From the NCBI GenBank assembly GCA_002483765.1, contig DLIO01000143.1, positions 1 through 9,277 of the forward strand: 9,277 bases of DNA, written 5' to 3'. Origin of the DNA: Lentisphaeria bacterium UBA7640 (GTDB taxonomy: Bacteria; Verrucomicrobiota; Lentisphaeria; Victivallales; Victivallaceae). Positions 1-5,514 of the stretch are shown here, one piece after another. Both the position numbers and the translations under genes were made by a program. Every line of letters starts with the position of its first letter. The first letter of the stretch is position 1. The notes under the pieces were generated by a model. That model saw nothing but the letters and a program-made list of their open reading frames with translations, ran no database searches and had not been told where the DNA came from.

Positions 1-43
1 TTTACTTTTTCAATTGACCGAAACAATAAATTTACAGGTTCGA

Positions 44-961
44 TCAGGTTAGAAGTTTCAGTCGATAACGTTTGAGCATATACTCCGGTTTATAGGAGTT
101 TTTAGCCTGGCGCAAACCTGCAATTCCCAAATCTTGTTCACGATTAATATAGGTAATTCCACGCTGAAACAATAATTCAGCGGTAGCTTGATTTATAACT
201 TGAGCTGCGCCCTTAAATTCGCGGGAAGCTTTTTCAAAATGGATGTCAAAAGTGTCGTCATTGATTGGGCCGAAGATTGAAAAAGCGATGATTTCCTCTT
301 TGTCAGAGAGCAATAACAATCCTTCAGTATTAGGGGCATCTAGGTGATTGATAGCTTTTTGTTGAGCTTTAAATTCATCGTTGAGTGTGGTTGTGCCACC
401 TTCGGCTGCTTCATTGAGTTTGCTCGCAAATTTGTGAATTGCGGGGATATCTTCTACAGTAGTCGGGACGCTTTTGGCGTTTGGATATTCAGAGCGAAAC
501 TGCGAAATTAGATTTCTTTTTTTATTTAATTTTTTCCCAGATAGTTTAGTTAACGACTCCGTCGTATGGATGTAGTCGTCGTAATCTAGTGAAGTTTCAA
601 TTTTGAAAAAAGATGGGAGCACTGTGGCAAACTTATTAACGTAATCTCTCGGTGCATCATAAACCGACCCGTCAAATTGGGATTGTTCACGAAGTTCACG
701 AGTGATTGTAGCAAGCTCTTCCGGTTCGAAATATTCACCAATTGGGAACATCATTGATTTTTCATTAAAACTTGCAACGATCAAACGCTCCTCAAATTCA
801 ACGAAGCGTTCATCATAGACATCAGACCAGAAAAATAGATTGTTAAAACTACATTCGCAGCTTTGACGATTCAGAATAGATAATTTTCGGGCAAAAAGTT
901 CGCGGTCTTTTAGCTCAATTAATTGGAATTTGGAGATATTTAAATTGTTCATAGTAACCAT
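44..961 (-). CDS. DUF2156 (phosphatidylglycerol lysyltransferase C-terminal-like) protein
   Basis: A 305-residue soluble protein with no signal peptide or membrane segment. It has the hallmarks of the DUF2156 family, which shares a GNAT-like fold with the C-terminal domain of aminoacyl-phosphatidylglycerol synthases. Visible landmarks are SFNNLFFW at residues 38-45, TESLTKLSGKKLNKKRN at about 134-150, a FDIHFEKA segment near 238-245, and YINREQDLGIAGLRQAKNSY at about 271-290, the most family-like stretch. The large membrane flippase domain of true MprF is absent, so lipid lysylation is not implied; stand-alone members are biochemically obscure and may transfer an acyl or aminoacyl group. Two start codons are possible, ATG at 961 and in-frame ATG at 952. 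Neither has a clear Shine-Dalgarno sequence, so the choice is open. The gene is divergent from the lipoprotein-oppB unit. Family call is fairly secure; function is unknown. Confidence 0.85.
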   Translation of the reverse strand: MVTMNNLNISKFQLIELKDRELFARKLSILNRQSCECSFNNLFFWSDVYDERFVEFEERLIVASFNEKSMMFPIGEYFEPEELATITRELREQSQFDGSVYDAPRDYVNKFATVLPSFFKIETSLDYDDYIHTTESLTKLSGKKLNKKRNLISQFRSEYPNAKSVPTTVEDIPAIHKFASKLNEAAEGGTTTLNDEFKAQQKAINHLDAPNTEGLLLLSDKEEIIAFSIFGPINDDTFDIHFEKASREFKGAAQVINQATAELLFQRGITYINREQDLGIAGLRQAKNSYKPEYMLKRYRLKLLT

Positions 962-980
962 TATTATTTTAGAAAATCAA

Positions 981-994
981 GGTATTACTATACC
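981..994 (-). promoter_or_regulatory. Palindrome over the candidate -10 of the DUF2156 gene
   Basis: On the minus strand the sequence reads GGTATAGTAATACC, two perfect 5-base arms around a 4-base centre. It contains TATAGT (987-992), a 5/6 match to the sigma-70 -10 box, about 26 nt upstream of the first ATG. No good -35 box lies 16-18 nt further upstream. A dimeric regulator could cover the -10 element here; that is inference from the symmetry alone. Confidence 0.35.
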
Positions 995-1123
995 ACGTTT
1001 TTTTAAAAATCCTACATAGAGGGATAAGTTTTTGTTTTTATCGACTTATAGTTTGTCACACAAAAACAGGTTATGAATGTTTAGACATCAGATATTACAG
1101 CAAAAGTACCACTTAATTTCTTG

Positions 1124-1151
1124 TTGAATTAAATATTGAACAGATTATATT
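1124..1151 (+). promoter_or_regulatory. Candidate sigma-70 promoter of the lipoprotein-oppB unit
   Basis: TTGAAT at 1124-1129 (4/6 to TTGACA) is followed after 16 nt by TATATT at 1146-1151 (5/6 to TATAAT). An overlapping TATTAT at 1148-1153 gives an 18-nt spacing. The start codon at 1201 would then have a leader of roughly 40 nt. In such AT-rich DNA matches of this quality occur by chance, so this is a candidate only. Confidence 0.4.
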
Positions 1152-1200
1152 ATTTATTCCAGTTTTAAGATTTTTACATATAACAAGATGAGGTAGCTTG

Positions 1201-1716
1201 ATGCAATGTTTTAGAATGTTTTTTGTGGCGTTGACGATGTTTTTACTGTCGGGATGTGAACTAATGGATAGTATTAATCAGACTCCAAAATATATAATTA
1301 GTTTCCACGAGATTATAAAGTATCCGCGCGCTAGCGAAATTGAGAGGCCGATCATGACGCTCGACCATAAAAAGATTTACATCAATATTAATCAGTTTGT
1401 TCATTCAAGCGATATTGCTGACGCCCGCTTGGTAGAAATTCCTGGAACCACCGATTATTTCAAGATTCGTTTAAAAATGTCACGTGGCGGAGTTGCCAGA
1501 TGGCATGCAATGTCGCTCAATTTTAGAGGTCGCGAAATTGCGATGTTGCTCGATGGACTATATTTGGTTTCAATGGAAGCGGAAAGATTCAAGGATGAAG
1601 ATGACGAGTGGGTTCTGTTGGACGGTACATTTGACACTGTGACTGCGAATGGAATTGTTAAAAATGCTCCAATAAACTATAAAATCTACAATCCGGATCC
1701 AAGCCGGATTTTCTGA
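1201..1716 (+). CDS. Outer-membrane-type lipoprotein with SecD P1-head-like domain
   Basis: The protein is 171 residues from the ATG at 1201. That start is preferred over the TTG at 1198 because GAGG (1190-1193) sits 7 nt upstream of it. The N-terminus is a lipoprotein signal: Arg5, a hydrophobic run, then a lipobox LSGC with Cys19. Residue +2 is Glu, not Asp, so the usual sorting rule predicts the outer membrane. After a mixed region, residues about 95-165 contain a pattern recalling the P1-head subdomain of SecD: an aromatic/hydrophobic helix, GREIAMLLDG, then a strand, a loop and WVLLDGTFD. The SecD equivalent is GRRLAIVLDG followed by ISGNFT. The resemblance is from memory and unverified. 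The gene ends one base before oppB, so the two are probably co-translated. It could be a transporter-associated surface lipoprotein; no function is established. Confidence 0.7.
   Translation: MQCFRMFFVALTMFLLSGCELMDSINQTPKYIISFHEIIKYPRASEIERPIMTLDHKKIYININQFVHSSDIADARLVEIPGTTDYFKIRLKMSRGGVARWHAMSLNFRGREIAMLLDGLYLVSMEAERFKDEDDEWVLLDGTFDTVTANGIVKNAPINYKIYNPDPSRIF
1690..1710 (+). promoter_or_regulatory. Hairpin at the lipoprotein-oppB junction
   Basis: AATCCGG (1690-1696) and CCGGATT (1704-1710) form a perfect 7-bp stem with a 7-nt loop. It ends 7 nt before the GTG start of oppB and is followed by two further T residues. It lies within the last codons of the lipoprotein gene and covers the only GGA that could act as a weak ribosome binding site for oppB. 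It could therefore tie oppB translation to translation of the upstream gene, or attenuate transcription. Both roles are inference. Confidence 0.45.
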
Positions 1717-1717
1717 C

Positions 1718-2734
1718 GTGTTTCAATATTTAGTTAAGCGCATAGCTCTGGCGTTATTAACAGCAGTAGTGATAATGGCGGTCAGTTACGTTTTATTGCG
1801 TTTGGCTCCTGGTGATCCAGCGCGGAGTAGCGTTATCGGTGAAACTGGTAGCGAGAATTTATCTGCTGAACATGGCGCGTTTGCTGGCAATGAAGCGACG
1901 CGCCGCAAATTGCATCTTGACAAACCGATTTATGTTGGACTTTATTATTGGTTCAAAAATTTGGTCACTCGCGGAGATTTTGGTGAATCAGTGGCGGTTG
2001 ACGCTGGTCGTCCGGTCGTCGATGTGATTCTTGAACGTTTACCTGTAACGGTGATACTGAATGCGTGGGCAATCTTTTTGACCTATTTAATGGCAATCCC
2101 GCTGGGGATTTATGCCGCGGTTTATCCCGATTCAACCTTTGACCGCATTACCACGATTGGTCTATTTTTTCTGTATTCGCTCCCACCGGTTTGGGTCGCA
2201 TTGGTATTACAGGCTGGATTATGCGAAGGTGGATTGTTTCCCATTTTTCCTTTAAAAGGTAACATTCCAACCTCTGGCATGGGCGCTAGTAGTTGGCAAA
2301 TCCTATGGAATTCAATGTATGGTTTTGTACTGCCGGTGCTTTGTCTTTCGTACGGAGGTTTTGCCGCCTTGTCACGTTATGCACGCAGTGGCATGATTGA
2401 CGTGCTTGGCCATGATTTTATTCGCACTGCCCGTGCCAAAGGTCTGCCGGAACATATTGTATTGTTTAAACACGCTCTGCGCAATGCTATGATTATTCTG
2501 GTAACCATTTTCGCCGGATTGTTGCCTGGGCTTGTGGCTGGCAGCATCATTGTCGAATATGTTTTCAGTATAAATGGTATGGGTGCGCTCTCATTACTGG
2601 CTTTGAATAGTCGTGATTATCCTTTGCAGATGGCGCTGTTTTGCTTTGGTGGCGGATTGACCTTAGCCGGGATTATGGTTTCCGATCTACTCTATGTCGT
2701 CGTTGACCCCAGAATAACCTTCAACGCCCGATAA
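1718..2734 (+). CDS. oppB: OppB/DppB-type ABC transporter permease
   Basis: A 338-residue inner-membrane permease of the peptide/nickel (Opp/Dpp/Nik) ABC importers, close to the usual OppB length. The N-terminal segment (about 8-29) is a membrane helix followed by the family motif RLAPGDP (28-34). Further helices lie near 110-135, 145-165, 202-220, 258-282 and 305-330. The EAA loop that contacts the ATPase is at about 233-257 (DFIRTARAKGLPEHIVLFKH then ALRNA), followed by the typical YVFSINGMG (281-289). The start is GTG, one base after the lipoprotein stop, with no good Shine-Dalgarno, which suggests translational coupling. Importers of this class need an OppC partner, one or two ATPases and a binding protein. 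None is downstream: a toxin-antitoxin module follows, and the stop codon sits at the edge of a direct repeat. It may be an orphan or a separated operon fragment. The specific substrate is unknown. Confidence 0.9.
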   Translation: MFQYLVKRIALALLTAVVIMAVSYVLLRLAPGDPARSSVIGETGSENLSAEHGAFAGNEATRRKLHLDKPIYVGLYYWFKNLVTRGDFGESVAVDAGRPVVDVILERLPVTVILNAWAIFLTYLMAIPLGIYAAVYPDSTFDRITTIGLFFLYSLPPVWVALVLQAGLCEGGLFPIFPLKGNIPTSGMGASSWQILWNSMYGFVLPVLCLSYGGFAALSRYARSGMIDVLGHDFIRTARAKGLPEHIVLFKHALRNAMIILVTIFAGLLPGLVAGSIIVEYVFSINGMGALSLLALNSRDYPLQMALFCFGGGLTLAGIMVSDLLYVVVDPRITFNAR

Positions 2735-2773
2735 AATTTCTGAAATGATATAAATTAGAATTTGAGTTAATTT
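2730..2773 (+). repeat. 44-nt direct repeat, left copy
   Basis: The sequence begins at the last G of the final oppB sense codon plus its stop (GATAAAATTTC) and ends with GTTAATTT. It matches 4470-4513 at 40 of 44 positions; the four differences (2743, 2751, 2754, 2764) are all transitions. Weaker similarity extends upstream to TAACCTT at 2715, inside the oppB reading frame. It contains a small stem, AAATTA (2752-2757) with TAATTT (2768-2773), that also pairs in the right copy through one G-T pair. Confidence 0.85.
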
Positions 2774-2790
2774 CTATAATGTCTTACGAT

Positions 2791-2847
2791 TTAATGTAAA
2801 CTATATTTGACAAATGTATCTTTAGTGCTAACTTTATTTTACATTAA
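2791..2847. promoter_or_regulatory. 10-bp inverted repeat bracketing the hipBA promoter (candidate antitoxin operator)
   Basis: TTAATGTAAA (2791-2800) and its exact reverse complement TTTACATTAA (2838-2847) are separated by 37 nt. The left arm ends 6 nt before the -35 box and the right arm begins 3 nt after the -10 box. HipB-family antitoxins are dimeric and bind inverted repeats over their own promoter, so these arms are good candidate operator half-sites or two operator copies. The assignment to this antitoxin is inference. Confidence 0.5.
2807..2834 (+). promoter_or_regulatory. Sigma-70-type promoter of hipBA
   Basis: A perfect TTGACA -35 box (2807-2812) is followed after 16 nt by TAACTT (2829-2834), 3/6 to the -10 consensus. 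An extended -10 TG at 2826-2827 compensates for the weak -10. Transcription would start near 2841, about 27 nt before the preferred antitoxin start codon and inside the right arm of the inverted repeat. Confidence 0.55.
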
Positions 2848-2857
2848 CAGGAAATAT

Positions 2858-2861
2858 GGAG
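2858..2861 (+). promoter_or_regulatory. Ribosome binding site deciding the antitoxin start
   Basis: GGAG at 2858-2861 is 6 nt upstream of ATG 2868, an ideal spacing. The in-frame ATG at 2856 overlaps this site and has only AGGA 3 nt before it, too close for normal initiation. The start is therefore taken as 2868. Confidence 0.6.
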
Positions 2862-2867
2862 CAGGTC

Positions 2868-3188
2868 ATGGCGCAGAAAAAGGCAGTATTATTTCCCAAA
2901 ACCGTATCAATACTGGAACGTTTTGGTGAAAATATCAAGTTGGCGCGACTACGCCGAAATATCAGTTCATCTCTTCAAGCAGAGCGTGCCGGCATCAGCC
3001 GTCCGACCTTAACCATGATTGAAAAAGGTTCACCATCGGTTTCATTGGGCAAATATGTTCAAGTTTTAGTTTCATTGGGACTAGAAAAAGATATTTTACG
3101 AGTCGCTGCCGACGATGAACTAGGCAGGAAACTTCAAGACCTGAATTTACCAATCCGCCAACGTGCCACAAAAAAGGGAAAACGATGA
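2868..3188 (+). CDS. hipB: HipB-like XRE-family antitoxin and autoregulator
   Basis: A 106-residue protein (110 from the alternative ATG at 2856), somewhat longer than E. coli HipB (88 residues). A Cro/C1-type helix-turn-helix spans about residues 20-75, with the usual pattern LARLRRN, then QAERAGISRPTLTMIEKG (37-54) containing the recognition helix and the conserved Glu-Lys-Gly turn. The C-terminal end is very basic (RQRATKKGKR, 97-106) and could be flexible, as in HipB tails. It should bind DNA as a dimer, repress its own promoter and neutralise the kinase encoded next door. It overlaps hipA by 4 nt (ATGA), the standard coupling of antitoxin to toxin. The upstream inverted repeat fits an operator. 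The family call rests on the domain and the partner gene. Confidence 0.88.
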   Translation: MAQKKAVLFPKTVSILERFGENIKLARLRRNISSSLQAERAGISRPTLTMIEKGSPSVSLGKYVQVLVSLGLEKDILRVAADDELGRKLQDLNLPIRQRATKKGKR

Positions 3189-4447
3189 ACAATACCTCAA
3201 AAAATATCTTTGTTTATGCCGCCTGGGAGGAGTTGCGGGTTCCTACTTTGTTGGGATGTTTGAATAGTCAGCTGGTTCGTGGCAAAGAGATTTTCGCTTT
3301 TGAATTTGATTCGGAATGGCTGGAATCAAAATCCTTACAGATGCTCGACCCGGATTTGCAATTTTATGCAGGCAGACAATATCGTCATTCCGGGAACAAT
3401 GTTTTTGGGCTTTTTTTAGATTCCTCACCTGATCGCTGGGGACGACAACTGATGCGTCGTCGCGAAACCATTAACGCGCGTCATGAAAACCGCCCTGTCC
3501 GCCAGTTGACAGAATCTGATTATCTTTTAGGAGTTCACGATTTTACCAGAATGGGCGCTCTTCGTTTTAAAGTTGATCAATCTAGTGATTTTTTAAGTTA
3601 TGATTTCGATTTGCCGGCTCCGCCTTGGACTTCTTTGCGCGAACTGGAAACCGCGTGCCGACATTATGAAGAAGAATCGCCACTGGACAGCGAACACGAA
3701 AAATGGCTCAACATGTTACTGGCGCCGGGTTCATCTTTAGGAGGAGCGCGTCCTAAAGCCAATGTATTGGACAATGACGGCAATTTGTGGATTGCTAAAT
3801 TCCCCAGTAATGCCGATAATAATAATGCTGGAGCTTGGGAGATGGTCGTCCATGAATTGGCCAGAAATAGTGGATTGGAGGTTCCTGAATGCCGGATTGA
3901 AAAATTCTCAAAACACGGTAGCACTTTTTTAGCTAAACGCTTTGACCGTAGGGGCGATAAACGTATTCATTTTGCTTCTGCTATGACTTTGTTGGGACGA
4001 AGTGACGGAGATAATTACGAGAGTGGCTCCAGTTATTTAGAGTTGGCTCAATTCATTGTTCAACATGGCGCTAAGCCCAATGAAGATTTGGCAGAATTAT
4101 GGCAGCGTATTGTTTTCAGTATTGCCGTTTCAAATACTGATGATCATTTACGCAATCATGGTTTTTTGTTGACGTCGCAGGGTTGGAAACTTTCGCCGGC
4201 GTATGACCTTAATCCAAATCCAAGAGGTAGTGGGCTGTCGTTAAATGTCTCGATGGACGATAATTCTCTTGATTTTGAATTGGCTTTATCCGTAGCGACG
4301 CAGTTTCGACTAAATCCTGAACAGGCAAAAGAATATCTCGCTAATATTAAAAACGTAGTCAGTAATTGGCGCGAAATAGCTTTTAGGTTTAAAATTTCCG
4401 CTGTAGAAATTGAAAATATGACCTTAGCTTTTTCAAGTAAAAATTAA
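3185..4447 (+). CDS. hipA: HipA-family serine/threonine kinase toxin
   Basis: A 420-residue kinase, near the 440 residues of E. coli HipA, which halts growth by phosphorylating glutamyl-tRNA synthetase. The N-terminal subdomain (about 8-130) carries the family motif FGLFLDSSPDRWGRQLMRRR (74-93). The ATP-binding glycine-rich loop is SSLGGARPKA (183-192), which includes serines comparable with the autophosphorylated Ser150 of E. coli HipA. Lys205 in LWIAKFPS fits the nucleotide-binding lysine. The catalytic loop NTDDHLRN (317-324) supplies the likely catalytic Asp319 and Asn324, and AYDLNP supplies the metal-binding Asp341. All key residues are present, so the toxin looks active. It overlaps the antitoxin by 4 nt and is followed at once by the right direct repeat. 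The substrate in this host is unknown; many HipA homologues phosphorylate other aminoacyl-tRNA synthetases or other proteins. Confidence 0.95.
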   Translation: MNNTSKNIFVYAAWEELRVPTLLGCLNSQLVRGKEIFAFEFDSEWLESKSLQMLDPDLQFYAGRQYRHSGNNVFGLFLDSSPDRWGRQLMRRRETINARHENRPVRQLTESDYLLGVHDFTRMGALRFKVDQSSDFLSYDFDLPAPPWTSLRELETACRHYEEESPLDSEHEKWLNMLLAPGSSLGGARPKANVLDNDGNLWIAKFPSNADNNNAGAWEMVVHELARNSGLEVPECRIEKFSKHGSTFLAKRFDRRGDKRIHFASAMTLLGRSDGDNYESGSSYLELAQFIVQHGAKPNEDLAELWQRIVFSIAVSNTDDHLRNHGFLLTSQGWKLSPAYDLNPNPRGSGLSLNVSMDDNSLDFELALSVATQFRLNPEQAKEYLANIKNVVSNWREIAFRFKISAVEIENMTLAFSSKN

Positions 4448-4469
4448 CGTCAAATTAACCTTTACGTCG

Positions 4470-4513
4470 GATAAAATTTCTGGAATGATACAAGTTAGAA
4501 TTTAAGTTAATTT
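4470..4513 (+). repeat. 44-nt direct repeat, right copy
   Basis: This matches 2730-2773 at 40 of 44 positions with no gaps, in the same orientation. Upstream similarity continues to TAACCTT at 4456-4462 with a one-base gap, so degenerate traces of the oppB 3' end appear here just after the hipA stop. Similarity ends shortly after GTTAATTT. Confidence 0.85.
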
Positions 4514-4559
4514 TTTACCTCCGGATATTAGCCTTGGAATCTTTATAAATATTGTCTCT

Positions 4560-4590
4560 AATTCGCGCGCGCATTATGCGCGCGCTAATT
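4560..4590. terminator. CG-repeat hairpin, probable bidirectional terminator
   Basis: The arms GCGCGCGC (4565-4572) and GCGCGCGC (4578-4585) pair over 8 bp. The stem is extended inward by one A-T pair and outward, past one C-T mismatch, by AATT/AATT, leaving a 3-nt loop. It lies between convergent genes, where a two-way terminator is expected. It lacks a clean T-run: on the plus strand the nearest T-tracts start about 10 nt after the stem. A termination role is therefore likely but not certain. The alternating C/G tract could also adopt Z-DNA. Confidence 0.5.
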
Positions 4591-4670
4591 CAACACTCGT
4601 TTTATATTGTTTTTATGGCGTATTATTCCGGGAATTTAATCAGACATAATGTGGCGCTTTTACGAGATTG

Positions 4671-5513
4671 TTACTTGATATCTTTTAAGCTGAAGATAAT
4701 CATGCTGAGCATGGTGAAAAATAAAGTATAGACGCTAAGCGTGGCCAGATTGACGGTCAGGCGGCCAATTGGGATTGCGGTCATGTACAGATCTGGATAA
4801 TTCATTACCCGTGAAAGCATGTACGGCGCGATTTTTTCGGTGAACGGCAATCTTTCCACAATGTAGCATACAAAATAGATAGTAATGCCGGAAACAGTGG
4901 CGGAGGTCATGCGGTCAAAAATCGTTGATAAAAAGAGCACTATTGAGCCCAGTGACATGAGCGAGAATGAATAATAAAACGTCATCATGATGTAGCGGGA
5001 TAACGCATCCGACAAACTCATGATTGAGATGTCGTTGCCGATACCCATTCCACGCAAATAAATCAATTGCGATTCGTTGGGCCAGCCAAAACAGATGATG
5101 CCGACGACTAAGCAGATCACCGCGAAATAGATGCAGTAAATAACCGTCACCGCATAAATCGCAATCATTTTGCTCAAAATTAGGCGGACACGAGAACGAG
5201 GTCGCGCCAGATAGAGTTTGAGCGAACCATCCTGGATTTCGCCGGCGACAATATCCCCAGCAACCGTGGAGATGAAAATCGGCATAATCATCATGAACGT
5301 AGGAATCATTGCCATTCGCGCAAAAAACATGCCATCAAAAAACGCGTTAAAATTCACAAACATACGGCGAACATCGCTGGGCAGATATTTGGTATTACTG
5401 GTTTTAAAGGCGATATAGCATAGTAGAAGCAACAGCAGATGGCCGCCAATTACCACGTAGTTTTTCTTTTGACTGAAGACTTTGATTATTTCATAATAAA
5501 CTTCGCGGAACAT
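4671..5513 (-). CDS. ABC-2 type transporter permease
   Basis: A 280-residue inner-membrane protein with six predicted hydrophobic segments at about 18-36, 62-84, 112-142, 168-190, 196-212 and 254-275. After the second segment it carries GDIVAGEIQDGSLKLYLARP (86-105), the cytoplasmic coupling stretch typical of ABC-2 permeases (Ala-Gly-Glu, then Gly-Ser-Leu, then a Pro-rich turn). Such proteins pair with BcrA/NatA-type ATPases to export or extrude lipids, peptides, antibiotics or ions, usually as dimers. The ATPase gene lies one base upstream. The ATG at 5513 has a strong GAGGAGG Shine-Dalgarno with 6-nt spacing inside the end of the ATPase gene. It is the last gene of a four-gene operon. The cargo is unknown; the pilin-like and coiled-helix genes in the operon are the only clue. 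Confidence 0.9.
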   Translation of the reverse strand: MFREVYYEIIKVFSQKKNYVVIGGHLLLLLLCYIAFKTSNTKYLPSDVRRMFVNFNAFFDGMFFARMAMIPTFMMIMPIFISTVAGDIVAGEIQDGSLKLYLARPRSRVRLILSKMIAIYAVTVIYCIYFAVICLVVGIICFGWPNESQLIYLRGMGIGNDISIMSLSDALSRYIMMTFYYSFSLMSLGSIVLFLSTIFDRMTSATVSGITIYFVCYIVERLPFTEKIAPYMLSRVMNYPDLYMTAIPIGRLTVNLATLSVYTLFFTMLSMIIFSLKDIK

Positions 5514-5514
5514 C

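Larger units (their letters stand above)
962..1200. other. Divergent intergenic region
   Basis: This AT-rich spacer of 239 nt separates two divergently transcribed genes. It holds candidate promoters for both, a short palindrome on the left side, and an 8-base inverted repeat (GTTTTTGT at 1028-1035 with ACAAAAAC at 1060-1067, 24-nt loop) of unclear meaning. No convincing small ORF or RNA gene was seen. Confidence 0.6.
2730..4513 (+). other. Putative inserted hipBA cassette bracketed by direct repeats
   Basis: The promoter, antitoxin and toxin genes together lie between two similar 44-nt repeats with a period of exactly 1740 nt. The cassette sits where an oppC gene would be expected. No transposase, integrase, integron attC core or terminal inverted repeats are visible, so a known mobile-element class cannot be assigned. 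The repeats could be an old duplicated target, a recombination scar, or the joints of an excisable cassette. Insertion is inference from the repeat geometry and operon context. Confidence 0.4.
4448..4670. other. Convergent intergenic region
   Basis: The 223 nt between hipA (plus) and the ABC permease gene (minus) hold the right direct repeat (4470-4513), a strong CG-repeat hairpin (4560-4590) and a small palindrome ATTCC-G-GGAAT (4625-4635). No ORF of note is present. As the two flanking genes converge here, transcription from both sides probably ends in this stretch. Confidence 0.6.

Noticed and set aside
1..43. Left edge before the DUF2156 stop
   Set aside because: Too short to show a gene, terminator hairpin or promoter; nothing could be supported.
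1028..1067. GTTTTTGT/ACAAAAAC inverted repeat as a terminator or riboswitch
   Set aside because: Only 8 A/T-rich bp with a 24-nt loop lying between divergent genes. It has no terminator context and no riboswitch core.
2715..2773. Direct repeat as an integron attC site
   Set aside because: No RYYYAAC/GTTRRRY core pair or long imperfect palindrome is present, and no integron integrase is in the window.
2856..2867. Upstream ATG as antitoxin start
   Set aside because: It overlaps the GGAG that serves the ATG at 2868 and has only AGGA 3 nt before it. The downstream start has ideal spacing.
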